A stretch of 64,000 nt of DNA from Burkholderiaceae bacterium (GCA_030123545.1 CP126124.1:2914001-2978000); one strand, 5' to 3'; counted from the stretch's first letter, positions 40,504-49,313 are shown. Notes: generated from the letters alone by a model not told the origin. A program made the numbers and translations.

Positions 40504-41481
40504 ATGCTCGACGTTCTGACCATTGACCGCCTCGAGGTGCTCGTCGTCGTCGACAACGCGACGGATGGTTTGTCTTCCAACCCGAAGAACGTGATACCGG
40601 AATGGACCGGCTTGCTGACGGGTGGACGGATGCGCATGATCTCAGGGCGGGACATCTGCTGTGCGCACCATGGTCTGTCGCTGCTGATCACCGCACATCA
40701 TGGCAGCGAAACCCACACGCTGTTGTTCGACGCCGGTCCGGAGGGCGCGACCTTCCTTCGTAACGCGGGCATTCTTGGGATCGACTTTGGCGCTGTCGAT
40801 GCAGTCGTGCTCTCGCACGGGCACTGGGATCATGCGGGCGGCCTCGTTGCCGCGGTGCAAGCCATCGCCGGCGCACGCGGCGCCGGCACGCCTTGCTTCG
40901 TGCATCCCGGCATGTTCGCCCCGCGCGCCGTGCAGTGGTCGGCTGGCCAATTCCTGCCATTCGAATCGGTACCGAGCCTCGCGCAGCTCACCGAGGCCGG
41001 GGCCAGGGTGGTCAGTACTCGGGAACCGCAGATCGCGGCCGGCGGGGCTTTCTACATCAGCGGAGAGATCCCGCGAGTCACCGGCTATGAGACGGGTCTT
41101 CCGGGCCACATGCGCCGAAGCGCAGACGGAAACGGTTGGGAACCCGACCCGCTCATCATGGATGAACGCTTCGTCTCGGTGCACGTGAAAGGCAAAGGGC
41201 AGTTCGTCTTTTCCGCTTGCTCGCACGCCGGCCTGATCAACGTCCTGAAGCACGCGCGCGACCTGTTTCCCGCCGTGCCGCTCTACGGCGCGATGGGTGG
41301 CCTCCACTTGTCCGGCTCCACCGAGAAAATCATTCCGGACACGATCCGCGATCTGCAGTCGTTCGACCTCAAGCTCGTCGCGCCGGGACACTGCACCGGA
41401 TGGCGGGCGCTGACGGCGATGACGCGCGTGTTCGGCGACGAACTCGTGCCATCGGCAGTCGGCAAGAAATACCTGATATGA
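40504..41481 (+). CDS. MBL-fold metallo-hydrolase, dihydropterin-synthase-like
   Basis: A 325-residue metallo-beta-lactamase-fold protein. The HxHxDH motif is VVLSHGHWDHAGGLVAAV near residue 100, with further metal histidines in FSACSHAGLINVLKHA near residue 238 and APGHCTGW near residue 295. The arrangement (DAGPEGATFLRNAGILGID, YGAMGGLHLSG) resembles archaeal and bacterial proteins annotated as 7,8-dihydropterin-6-methyl aminobenzene-phosphate synthase-like hydrolases. AGGAG lies eight bases before the start, 18 bases behind attC-like site 7. No attC was found behind it. Confidence 0.82.
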   Translation: MLDVLTIDRLEVLVVVDNATDGLSSNPKNVIPEWTGLLTGGRMRMISGRDICCAHHGLSLLITAHHGSETHTLLFDAGPEGATFLRNAGILGIDFGAVDAVVLSHGHWDHAGGLVAAVQAIAGARGAGTPCFVHPGMFAPRAVQWSAGQFLPFESVPSLAQLTEAGARVVSTREPQIAAGGAFYISGEIPRVTGYETGLPGHMRRSADGNGWEPDPLIMDERFVSVHVKGKGQFVFSACSHAGLINVLKHARDLFPAVPLYGAMGGLHLSGSTEKIIPDTIRDLQSFDLKLVAPGHCTGWRALTAMTRVFGDELVPSAVGKKYLI

Positions 41482-41492
41482 AGTGCGCCGCG

Positions 41493-41813
41493 CTATGGCT
41501 GGCCAACGATCACCTCGCTGATCTGGATGACCGGAGCCAGATCGGTGTAATTCGCAATGTCGGCCATGATCTCTTTGGCGTGGGGCCCGAAACCGGACTG
41601 GAATGACTCCACCGAGTCGCAGTAAACGTGGCACATGCCGACGTAGGTTGCCGGCTCGCCCGGACCACCTCCAGCGAGTCCCTTGTCGATCGTATAGAAC
41701 CTGCACGCGTCGCCCATGCGGCTCTTCAGCAGCGGCATGTGCTTGTCGCGGTAGTACGCATGGTCGAAGCGAGCACCCGGCTTGTTGGGGTACATCACAC
41801 TGACTTTGATCAT
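41493..41813 (-). CDS. EthD-family small protein
   Basis: A 106-residue protein of the EthD dimeric alpha/beta-barrel family (IKVSVMYPNKPGARFDHAYY, RDKHMPLLKSRMG, then THVYCDSVESFQSGFGPHAKEI-like middle). Members often work with cytochrome P450 or as small dimeric carriers; no partner is nearby. The start at 41813 has GGAG eight bases upstream. It runs opposite to all neighbouring cassette-like genes, so it is either an inverted cassette or not part of the array. It converges on the MBL gene with 11 bases between stops. Confidence 0.75.
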   Translation of the reverse strand: MIKVSVMYPNKPGARFDHAYYRDKHMPLLKSRMGDACRFYTIDKGLAGGGPGEPATYVGMCHVYCDSVESFQSGFGPHAKEIMADIANYTDLAPVIQISEVIVGQP

Positions 41814-41988
41814 GGCCTGTCTCCTTGGCAACTCGTCGACGCTCGAAGGGAACGCATCATGCATCAGCCGTCCGCGAGTGTCCAGCGCCCGTCTTGCAGC
41901 CGTAGATCGTTTGCGGGAGACTCGGCGCGCACCGTCCGCGGGAACGGGTTCTGCGTCGGTGCACTGGAACTACCGAGAGGACAACGCG

Positions 41989-42330
41989 ATGAGCAACGAA
42001 AAGGCCCCAGAGACCAAAGGCGTGACGGTGAAGTTGCTTTCAACGGTCGACCTCGGCCCGGAGATCGAGGGCATGGCCGGGCGCCAGATGCGGATGCGCA
42101 TGGTGACCATCGAACCCGGAGGCGTGTTCGGCCCGGTTCACAACCATATCGACAGACCAGGCACCGTCTACATCCTGCAGGGAACGATCACCGACCATCG
42201 AAACGGAGTCGCCACCGACTATGGACCGGGCGTGGGCTGGCCCGAGGACAGGAACACCACGCACTGGCTCGAGAACCGAGGGTCGATTGCGGCGGTGGAG
42301 ATCTCGTTCGATATCGTCAGGCAAGAGTAG
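41989..42330 (+). CDS. Small cupin-domain protein
   Basis: A 113-residue single cupin. The first motif is GPVHNHIDRPGTVYILQGTI (near residue 47, with His-x-His and Glu replaced by later residues) and the second is NTTHWLENRGSIAAVEISF. N-terminal TKGVTVKLLSTVDLGPEIEG is typical of small cytoplasmic cupins with unknown ligands. GAGAGG eight bases upstream supports ATG 41989. It precedes the VOC gene by 15 bases and the two may be one transcript. Confidence 0.75.
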   Translation: MSNEKAPETKGVTVKLLSTVDLGPEIEGMAGRQMRMRMVTIEPGGVFGPVHNHIDRPGTVYILQGTITDHRNGVATDYGPGVGWPEDRNTTHWLENRGSIAAVEISFDIVRQE

Positions 42331-42345
42331 GTTCAGGCCCGACGC

Positions 42346-42762
42346 ATGAACCTCCTCGTCAACATCGACGTTGACAACCTGGAACGCGCAATTCGGTTCT
42401 ACACGGGGGCGTTCGATCTGAAGGTGACGCGCCGATTCGGTTCCGACGCAGTGGAACTGCTGGGCGGCTCCGCGCCGATCTACCTGCTGTTGAAAGCAAC
42501 CGGCACGTTGGCGACGTCGGCGCCCTCGCAGACACGCGATTACGGGCGACACTGGACACCCGTGCATCTGGATATCGCGGTCGCGAACATCGAAGATGCC
42601 GTCAGCCGCGCAACGGCCGCGGGTGCGACGCAGGAACAGCCGGTCCGGTCAAGCAGTTGGGGCAAGCTGGCGCTGATGGCGGACCCCTTTGGCCATGGCT
42701 TCTGCCTCGTGCAGTTCGTCGGCAGGGGCTACGACGAGATCGCAAGGCCAGAGGTACCATAA
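42346..42762 (+). CDS. VOC-family (glyoxalase/bleomycin-resistance-like) protein
   Basis: A 138-residue single VOC domain. It begins NLLVNIDVDNLERAIRFYTGAF, continues with VELLGGSAPIYLLLKATGT and ends ADPFGHGFCLVQFVGRGYDE, the usual beta-alpha-beta-beta-beta pattern with metal-ligand positions at the strand starts. Glyoxalase, dioxygenase and fosfomycin-type activities share this fold and cannot be told apart here. It may be co-transcribed with the cupin gene upstream. Confidence 0.8.
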   Translation: MNLLVNIDVDNLERAIRFYTGAFDLKVTRRFGSDAVELLGGSAPIYLLLKATGTLATSAPSQTRDYGRHWTPVHLDIAVANIEDAVSRATAAGATQEQPVRSSSWGKLALMADPFGHGFCLVQFVGRGYDEIARPEVP

Positions 42763-42844
42763 GCACGGCTGCCGACACGACGCCCGGCATTCGGCGCCTC
42801 ACGAATCAGAACGCGAAGTTCGCACGACATTTCGAGACGCGCCC

Positions 42845-43943
42845 ATGCGCATCCTGTTCGTCAGCAACCCCTTGCGCGGCCATCTGAACACGCTGCTGCC
42901 ACTCGCGCTTGCCGCACGGCGTGCCGGCCATCAGGCCATCGTCGCGAGCGGACCCGACATGCGGCAGCACATCGAGAGCCGCGGACTGGATGCATGGCCG
43001 GTCGGGCCCACACATACACAGCTGGGCGGCAACCGACAACCGTCGTGGCTCGACTATTTCGCGCGCTCGGCTGCAAGCCGCGCGGCCGACCTGCTCCCTC
43101 GCGCAGGCGCGTGGCAACCGGATCTCGTGATCCACGAAGACACCGAGTTCGCCGGAGCCCTCGTCGCCGCGCGCGGCGGCGCGCGTCATGCCGTTCATGG
43201 GCTCGGGCTGATGCCGTCGGCGGACGTCTGGGCAGTGTTCAGTGGCCGAATCGACCAACTCGGCCGCGGCTTCGGCGTGCCGGCTCTCGTCGAGTGCATA
43301 CGCGCAGCGGTGTACTTGAACGTCTGTCCACCGGGGTTGCAAGGCCGCGGCGAGCCGGTCTGGCGGCGCTCGCTGCCGTTGCGCCATTGCGCCGGCATGC
43401 CGGCTGACGGCGGGCGCCTTCCCGATGCGATCGATGTGCTGCCGCATCGCGAGACGATCCATCTGACGCTGGGCACGGTGTTTCACGAGGCAACCGATGT
43501 GTTGCTTTGCGCGATCGCCGGCCTGCGCGATCTGCCCGTACAACCTGGTGGCGACGATGGGCCCGGACGCCAGCCGCGCGCCCTTCGGACCGCAGCCGGC
43601 GCATGTCCTCCTGGGGCAGTACCTGCCCCATTCGCTGCTGCTGCCGCGCTGTCGCCTGGTCGTTTCGCACGGCGGCGCCGGCGCGATGTTGGGCGCGCTC
43701 ACGCACGGCCTGCCCCAACTGCTGTTGCCGCAAGGCGGCGATCAGTTCGCGAACGCGCTGGCATGCCAGAGCGCAGGCGCGGCATTGGTGCTGTCGGCAG
43801 AACAGCTCTCGGCGGCGAGCATCGGCGCGGCCGCGCACCGGCTGCTGAACGAGGCTTCGTTCACGCTGGCGGCAACAGCGGTACAGGCCGAGATCACCGC
43901 CATGCCAAGCGCCGAGCGACTGCTGCCGACGCTGACGGCATGA
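42845..43943 (+). pseudogene. Frameshifted glycosyltransferase (MGT/UDP-glycosyltransferase family)
   Basis: Two frames together make one GT-B glycosyltransferase of about 365 residues. The first frame (from ATG 42845) begins MRILFVSNPLRGHLNTLLPL and runs to LLCAIAGLRDLP. The second continues YNLVATMGPDASRAPFGPQP and contains the nucleotide-sugar signature VVSHGGAGAMLGALTHGLPQLLLPQGGDQFANA, ending at TGA 43941-43943. The shift is one extra base near 43535-43539 in CTGCCCGTACAAC. Either the gene is inactive or the base is a sequencing error, since the frame otherwise stays intact. Substrate unknown; macrolide-type and glycolipid glycosyltransferases share this signature. Confidence 0.8.
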
Positions 43944-44016
43944 GCCGCTTCGCCGATGACAACGCAGGCACGGCCTACTGATTCCGTGTTCCGCCACCCA
44001 CCGGAGAAATTTCCCG

Positions 44017-44304
44017 ATGAACAACGCCTACCTCGTCGGCCACATCACGGTCAAGAACCCGGAAAAATGGATCGAGTACCAGTCGCGAGTCCCGGCAACC
44101 CTTGCTCCCTGGGGCGCGGAGCTCGTCTTTCGAGGCAAACAGGTCGCCGCGCTGGCGGGCCGGAATGAGCACACCGACATCGTCGTCATCCGTTTTCCCA
44201 GCATGGCGGCGCTGAACGACTGGCATTCCTCGCCGGCCTACCAGTCGCTGATCCCGACCCGGCAGCAGGCGGCGGAGGTCGTGCTGCTGTCCTACGAAGC
44301 GTAG
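44017..44304 (+). CDS. DUF1330-family protein
   Basis: A 95-residue protein beginning AYLVGHITVKNPEKWIEYQS and continuing with VPATLAPWGAELVFRGKQVA and VVIRFPSMAALNDWHSSPAYQSLIP. It is a DUF1330 protein, a dimeric alpha/beta-barrel of the ABM-like superfamily with no assigned reaction. GGAGAAA precedes ATG 44017. It is the last gene before lolA and convergent with it; the junction marks the end of the accessory region. Confidence 0.85.
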   Translation: MNNAYLVGHITVKNPEKWIEYQSRVPATLAPWGAELVFRGKQVAALAGRNEHTDIVVIRFPSMAALNDWHSSPAYQSLIPTRQQAAEVVLLSYEA

Positions 44305-44329
44305 GCCCCGGCTGGACGTTCGACGCGCC

Positions 44330-44995
44330 TCACTGACGGATCACGTCTGCGCCTGCCGGCGGCTGGAACGCGAAAGCGTCCGCCGGCAGCTTGGTGTTGA
44401 CCTTGAGTTGGCTGAAGGTCAGCACCGAGCGCTGGCCGAAGCTGTCGACGATATCGAGTTGCGCCAGTTCGCTGCCGCCCGGGCCGGATTTGAAGCCGAC
44501 GCTGACGCTGCGCAGCGGTCCGCCCTCCACCTTCGGCGTCGCGACCACCCATTGCAGGCCGCCCTGGTCGGGCGCGTCCTGCAGATGGAAGTCGGCCTTC
44601 AGCGCGGCCAGGTCCGGTGCGGCCGCGATCAGCGCGGCCGGCGTCGACGCGAGCACCTGGGCCTGCTTGCGCGCGGTGACCTGGTTCAGGTCAACGTCGT
44701 ACATCCACAGCGTCTGCCCGTCGGCGACGATGGCCTGCTGATACGGCTTTTCGTAGACGAACCGGAACCGGTTCGGCCGCTGGAATTCGAAGGTGCCGCT
44801 CGAGGTCTTGCTGCGGGCCGCCTCGCCGGGGCGCGGCGGCGAGGTCACGACCTGCGTGAAGTCGGCGCGGCCGCTCTTGGCGGTCTTGATGAACGCCGCG
44901 AGGTCATCCATGCCGTCGGCCCGCGCGAAACGTGCGAACAACGCTATACAAAATATAGCGATCCAGGTCGCGGTGCGCCCTGCCCTCGCGCCCAT
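44330..44995 (-). CDS. lolA: Outer-membrane lipoprotein carrier protein LolA
   Basis: A 221-residue periplasmic chaperone that ferries lipoproteins from LolCDE to LolB. It has a signal peptide (residues 1-26, ending ARA) and the family core RADFTQVVTS, SGTFEFQRPNRFRFVYEKPY, VADGQTLWMYDVDLNQVT and VNTKLPADAFAFQPPAGADV. An AT-rich 17-base repeat sits within the signal peptide region and encodes IAIFCIAL. It lies four bases behind ftsK, as in related genomes. Its usual next neighbour, rarA, is displaced about 10 kb to the left by the integron-like region. Confidence 0.92.
   Translation of the reverse strand: MGARAGRTATWIAIFCIALFARFARADGMDDLAAFIKTAKSGRADFTQVVTSPPRPGEAARSKTSSGTFEFQRPNRFRFVYEKPYQQAIVADGQTLWMYDVDLNQVTARKQAQVLASTPAALIAAAPDLAALKADFHLQDAPDQGGLQWVVATPKVEGGPLRSVSVGFKSGPGGSELAQLDIVDSFGQRSVLTFSQLKVNTKLPADAFAFQPPAGADVIRQ
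44943..44959. repeat. 17-nt AT-rich palindromic repeat inside lolA
   Basis: GCTATACAAAATATAGC has perfect six-base arms. Read on the lolA strand it encodes Ala-Ile-Phe-Cys-Ile-Ala in the signal peptide's hydrophobic core. Confidence 0.72.
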
Positions 44996-44999
44996 CGCG

Positions 45000-47351
45000 T
45001 CACTCGGCGCGCGCCGGCACGAGGATCTCGCGCTGGCCGCTGCTGCTCATGGCACTTACCAGGCCGGCCTTTTCCATGTCCTCGACCAGGCGCGCCGCGC
45101 GGTTGTAGCCGATCTTCAGATGGCGCTGCACCAGCGAAATGCTGGCCTTGCGGTTCTTCAGCACCACTTCGACCGCCTGGTCGTACATCGGGTCCTGCTC
45201 GTTGCCCGACAAGCCCTCGCTGTCCGGCCCCTCGTCGCCGTCGACGGTCCCGCCTTCGAGCACGCCCTCGATGTAGTTCGGCTCGCCCTGGGCCTTCAGG
45301 TATTCGACGACGCGGTGCACCTCTTCGTCGCTGACGAACGCGCCGTGCACCCGGACCGGAAAGCCGGTGCCCGACGGCATGTACAACATGTCGCCCATGC
45401 CGAGCAGCGCCTCGGCGCCCATCTGGTCGAGGATGGTCCGGCTGTCGATCTTGCTCGACACCTGGAACGCGATGCGGGTCGGGATGTTGGCCTTGATCAG
45501 GCCGGTGATCACGTCCACGCTCGGGCGCTGGGTCGCGAGGATCAGGTGGATGCCGGCGGCGCGCGCCTTCTGCGCGAGGCGCGCGATCAACTCCTCGATC
45601 TTCTTGCCGACCACCATCATCAGGTCGGCAAGCTCGTCGATCACGACCACGATGTGCGGCAGTCGATCGAGCGGTTCCGGGCTGTCGGGGGTCAGGCTGA
45701 ACGGGTTCGCGATCGATGCGCCGCGGGAGCTGGCCTCGTCGATCTTCGCGTTGTAGCCGGCGAGGTTGCGCACGCCGAGCCTGGCCAGCAGCTTGTAGCG
45801 CCGCTCCATCTCGCCCACGCACCAGTTCAGGCCGTGCGCCGCCTGGCGCATGTCGGTCACCACCGGCGCGAGCAGGTGCGCAATGCCTTCGTAGACCGAC
45901 ATCTCGAGCATCTTCGGGTCGATCATCAGCAGCCGCACATCGCGTGCCTCGGCCTTGTACAGCAGCGACAGGATCATCGCGTTGATGCCGACCGACTTGC
46001 CGGAACCGGTGGTGCCGGCCACCAGCAGGTGCGGCATCTTCGCCAGATCGGCGACGACCGGATTGCCGACGATGTCCTTGCCCAGGCCCAGCGTCAGCAG
46101 CGAACGCGCCTCGTTGTAAGCCTGCGAGCCGAGGATCTCCGACAGCTTGATCGACTGACGCTTCGCATTCGGCAACTCGAGCGCCATGTAGTTCTTGCCG
46201 GGAATGGTCTCGATCACGCGGATCGATACGAGACTAAGCGAGCGCGCCAGATCCTTCGCCAGGTTCACCACCTGGGCGCCCTTCACGCCGGTGGCCGGCT
46301 CGATCTCGTAGCGGGTGATCACCGGGCCCGGCGACGCGAGCACGACGCGCACCTCGACGCCGAAATCCCTGAGCTTCTTCTCGATCAGGCGGCTGGTCAT
46401 CTCCAGCGTCTCGGGCGAGACCGTCTCCTGGCGCGACGGCGCGCCGTCGAGCAGGTCGACCTGCGGCAGCCGGCTGTCGGGCAGTTCGGTGAACAGCGGC
46501 TTCTGACGCTCCTTCGCAACCCGCTCGCTCTTCGGCACCGCGCCGCGTACCGGCTCGATCAGCACCGGGCCGGGGTGCGCTTCGTCGCTCTCGCTGCGCT
46601 CATCGAGCAGGATCTCTTCGCGCTCACGCGCCGCCTGCTTGCCGTAGGCCAGATCCACGGCCATCTCGCGCTTTTCGCGGCGCCATTCGATCAGCGAATA
46701 GAGTCGTGCGCCGAGGCGCTCGGCGACGCTGGCCCAGGAGAAACGGAACACCAGCGCGGAGCCGATCACGCCGAGCGCGATGCCGACCAGGCCCGAGCCG
46801 GTGAAGCCCAGCCATTTGACGCCAACGGAGCCGACGAGGTACCCCAGTACGCCACCCGCGTTGCCGGGCAGGCCATGGTCGAACCGGTACAGCCGCGACC
46901 ACTCCAGGCCGCAACTCGCGCACAGCAGCAGCGCCAGTGCGCACCAGAACGAAGCGCGACTCGCCGCGAACCGGCCCAGCAGCGAGCCGTCATGCGCTGC
47001 GGAGGGCGCCGCGGCCGGATCGTCGGCGCGCAGCCAGCGCGCCAGGCCGGCGAGCCAGGCGCGCACCGCCGCGGCGAAACACCACCAGACCGACAGGCCG
47101 AGCAGGAAGTAGCTGCCGTCGGCGATCCACGCGCCGATGCGCCCGCCCCAGTTGCGCACCGGTCCTGTGCCGTAGCCCGAGGTCGACCAGGCCGGATCGA
47201 GCGGCGAGTAGCTGAGCATGGAGAGCAACCAGAACACGACCGCAAGCAGGCCGAGGATCAGCCCGACTTCATGCGCGAAGCGGGAACTGCCGGATCGATG
47301 CGGGGGGCTGGCGGAAGACGAGGAGGCCAGGGTACGGAGCGAGGAGGTCAT
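45000..47351 (-). CDS. ftsK: DNA translocase FtsK
   Basis: A 783-residue septal DNA translocase that pumps chromosome dimers toward dif and activates XerCD. Four or five N-terminal membrane helices (about residues 25-200) anchor it at the septum, followed by a short linker and the motor domain. Walker A is VAGTTGSGKSVGINAMIL near residue 455 and Walker B is VVVIDELADLMMVVG near residue 570. The DPKMLEMSVYEGI and LATQRPSVDVITGLIKANIPTRIAFQVSSKIDSRTIL blocks and the C-terminal gamma winged helix (QAVEVVLKNRKASISLVQRHLKIGYNRAARLVEDME) are complete. Compared with E. coli FtsK (1329) the linker is short. It lies divergently near the Crp/Fnr gene on the same strand. Confidence 0.96.
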   Translation of the reverse strand: MTSSLRTLASSSSASPPHRSGSSRFAHEVGLILGLLAVVFWLLSMLSYSPLDPAWSTSGYGTGPVRNWGGRIGAWIADGSYFLLGLSVWWCFAAAVRAWLAGLARWLRADDPAAAPSAAHDGSLLGRFAASRASFWCALALLLCASCGLEWSRLYRFDHGLPGNAGGVLGYLVGSVGVKWLGFTGSGLVGIALGVIGSALVFRFSWASVAERLGARLYSLIEWRREKREMAVDLAYGKQAAREREEILLDERSESDEAHPGPVLIEPVRGAVPKSERVAKERQKPLFTELPDSRLPQVDLLDGAPSRQETVSPETLEMTSRLIEKKLRDFGVEVRVVLASPGPVITRYEIEPATGVKGAQVVNLAKDLARSLSLVSIRVIETIPGKNYMALELPNAKRQSIKLSEILGSQAYNEARSLLTLGLGKDIVGNPVVADLAKMPHLLVAGTTGSGKSVGINAMILSLLYKAEARDVRLLMIDPKMLEMSVYEGIAHLLAPVVTDMRQAAHGLNWCVGEMERRYKLLARLGVRNLAGYNAKIDEASSRGASIANPFSLTPDSPEPLDRLPHIVVVIDELADLMMVVGKKIEELIARLAQKARAAGIHLILATQRPSVDVITGLIKANIPTRIAFQVSSKIDSRTILDQMGAEALLGMGDMLYMPSGTGFPVRVHGAFVSDEEVHRVVEYLKAQGEPNYIEGVLEGGTVDGDEGPDSEGLSGNEQDPMYDQAVEVVLKNRKASISLVQRHLKIGYNRAARLVEDMEKAGLVSAMSSSGQREILVPARAE

Positions 47352-47403
47352 AGACGGGCGACAAGGCGCTTCCCGAGCTTACCCGAGAAAGCGCGGCGCG
47401 CAG

Positions 47404-48078
47404 TCACTCCGGCGGGTCGAGCCGCTCATGGATCACCATCATGCCGTTCGGGCGCAACTCGGTCAGGCCGCGCTCCTCAAGGTCCTTCATCACTCGGCTG
47501 ACCATTTCGCGCGAAGCGCCGACCATTTTCGCGATGTCCTGGCGCGAAACTTTGTCGCGAATCAGCAACGTTCCGTCGGGTTCGCTGCGCGCCGATTCGA
47601 GCAACGCACGTGCGACCCGGCCGTAAACGTCCATCAACGCCAGCGACTCGATCTTGCGGTCCGCGTGGCGCAGCCGCTGCACCAGGCCGCGCATCACCGC
47701 ATAGGCCATCGACGACTCCTCCGGCAGGCAGCGCGCGAATTCGGCGCGGCCCAGCATCAGCACGTCGGTCTGCACCTCGGCGCGCACGGTTGCCGAATGC
47801 GGCTCGTCGTCGATCAGGCTCATCTCGCCGATGTGGTCGCCGGGCTGCATGCTCGCGAGGATCACCTCGCGGCCGCGCCGATCCGAGGTCATCACCCGGG
47901 CGCGCCCGGTCAGAATGATGAACAGCGCGTTCGCCTTCTTGCCCTGCTCGACGATGATCTCGCCGCGCTTGAACCTGCGCTTGACGATGGCCTCGGCGAT
48001 CGCTTCCGCATGTGTCGTGTTCAGCATCGAGAACAGCGGCACGCGACGCAACAGATCCAGGTTAGACAGCATCGACAT
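47404..48078 (-). CDS. Crp/Fnr-family transcription regulator
   Basis: A 224-residue regulator. The N-terminal cyclic-nucleotide-binding fold has GEIIVEQGKKANALFIILTGRAR, MQPGDHIGEMSLIDDEPHSATV and LGRAEFARCL. The C-terminal winged helix has VSRQDIAKMVGASREMVSRVMKDLEERGL, the helix-turn-helix of Crp/Fnr proteins. There is no N-terminal cysteine cluster, so it is not an Fnr-type oxygen sensor. The conserved location next to trxB and ftsK is seen in related betaproteobacteria, but its regulon cannot be inferred. A 156-base divergent region separates it from trxB. Confidence 0.88.
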   Translation of the reverse strand: MSMLSNLDLLRRVPLFSMLNTTHAEAIAEAIVKRRFKRGEIIVEQGKKANALFIILTGRARVMTSDRRGREVILASMQPGDHIGEMSLIDDEPHSATVRAEVQTDVLMLGRAEFARCLPEESSMAYAVMRGLVQRLRHADRKIESLALMDVYGRVARALLESARSEPDGTLLIRDKVSRQDIAKMVGASREMVSRVMKDLEERGLTELRPNGMMVIHERLDPPE

Positions 48079-48234
48079 TCAGACCTCTCCAGAGTCCACC
48101 CCGGCCGGGGTTTGTGGTTATTGCTTTTCGACAAGGCCGCATCGGGCTTGGTGAATGATACTTCGCGGCCAACTCGGCACTCTACACTGCGTACTGCACC
48201 GATCTGCACGGTCGATTATTTCAATTTGTTAACC

Positions 48235-49191
48235 ATGTCCGACAGCAAGCACTCAAAGGTTCTGATCCTGGGCTCCGGACCGGCCGGCTACACCGCGGCC
48301 ATCTATGCGGCGCGCGCGAACCTGAAGCCGATACTGGTGACCGGCATGGCCCCGGGCGGCCAGCTGATGACCACGACCGACGTCGACAACTGGCCGGCCG
48401 ACGTGCACGGCGTGCAGGGGCCGGAGTTGATGCAGCGTCTGCTCGAGCACGCGCAGCGCTTCGACACCGAGATCGTGTCCGACCACATCAACGCGGTCGA
48501 TCTGAGCCGCCGCCCGTTCCGGCTCACCGGTGACAGCGCCGGCTACAGCTGCGACGCGCTGATCGTTGCCACCGGCGCGTCCGCGCAGTACCTCGGTCTG
48601 CCGTCGGAGACCGCGTTCATGGGCCGCGGTGTCTCCGCCTGCGCCACCTGTGACGGCTTCTTCTACCGCGACCAGGTGTGCTGCGTGATCGGCGGCGGCA
48701 ACACCGCGGTCGAGGAGGCACTGTACCTGTCGAACATCGCGCGCAAGGTGTATCTGGTGCACCGGCGCGACAAGTTCCGGGCCGAGCCGATCCTGGTCGA
48801 TAAGCTGATGGAAAAGGTAGGCGCCGGCAAGATCGAGCTAAAGCTCCATCGTGTGCTGGATGAGGTGCTGGGCGATGACTCGGGCGTGACCGGCGCGCGC
48901 CTGCGCGCGTCGGACGGCAGCACCGAAGACCTGATGCTGCAGGGCTGCTTCATCGCGATCGGCCATCGGCCCAACACCGAGATCTTCGCCGGCCAGCTCG
49001 AGATGAAGAATGGCTACATCCTGACCCGCGCCGGCCTGCAGGGATTCGCGACGATGACCAGCGTGCCCGGCGTGTTTGCCGCCGGCGACGTGCAGGACCA
49101 TGTGTACCGCCAGGCGATCACCAGCGCCGGCACCGGCTGCATGGCCGCGCTCGACGCGCAGCGCTTCCTGGAGCAGGACGGCGAGGGCTGA
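48235..49191 (+). CDS. trxB: Thioredoxin reductase
   Basis: A 318-residue flavoenzyme that passes electrons from NADPH to thioredoxin. The FAD motif GSGPAGYTAAIYAARAN is near residue 14, the redox disulfide is SACATCDGFFYRDQ (CATC, residue 137) and the NADPH motif is VIGGGNTAVEEALYLSN near residue 155. The C-terminal GVFAAGDVQDHVYRQAITSAGTG is typical. The start at 48235 is used because the frame upstream has no similarity. Divergent from the Crp/Fnr gene. Confidence 0.96.
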   Translation: MSDSKHSKVLILGSGPAGYTAAIYAARANLKPILVTGMAPGGQLMTTTDVDNWPADVHGVQGPELMQRLLEHAQRFDTEIVSDHINAVDLSRRPFRLTGDSAGYSCDALIVATGASAQYLGLPSETAFMGRGVSACATCDGFFYRDQVCCVIGGGNTAVEEALYLSNIARKVYLVHRRDKFRAEPILVDKLMEKVGAGKIELKLHRVLDEVLGDDSGVTGARLRASDGSTEDLMLQGCFIAIGHRPNTEIFAGQLEMKNGYILTRAGLQGFATMTSVPGVFAAGDVQDHVYRQAITSAGTGCMAALDAQRFLEQDGEG

Positions 49192-49214
49192 GCCGCCGCG
49201 GGCGGGCGCCACGC

Positions 49215-49220
49215 TATAAT
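49215..49220 (+). promoter_or_regulatory. Probable -10 box of the rpmBG promoter
   Basis: TATAAT, a perfect sigma-70 -10 hexamer, lies about 175 bases before rpmB and 24 bases behind the trxB stop. No good -35 hexamer stands 17 bases upstream (the sequence is GC-rich), so this is suggestive only. Confidence 0.45.
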
Positions 49221-49293
49221 GCCCGGCTGCGCCCGACTCGCGCCCATGCTCGATGGAGCGGCGAACGGGACAAAAACGACGAGAGCGACAAAA

Positions 49294-49313
49294 GGCCGCC
49301 GGCACCGGCGGCC
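49294..49313 (+). promoter_or_regulatory. Stable hairpin in the rpmB leader
   Basis: GGCCGCCGG and CCGGCGGCC form a perfect nine-base stem with two bases between. It lies between the -10 box and rpmB, so it would be in the mRNA leader. It could be an autoregulatory ribosomal-protein leader element, but no T-tract follows and the sequence alone does not show binding. Confidence 0.4.

Noticed and set aside
34789..44330. Prophage or CRISPR as explanation of the island
   Set aside because: No phage structural genes, no regular repeat-spacer array and no cas genes; cassette-like gene and attC layout explains it better.
44793..47501. 902-codon plus-strand frame over lolA and ftsK
   Set aside because: Shadow of ftsK on the opposite strand; no motif or ribosome binding site, and ftsK and lolA are conserved in full.
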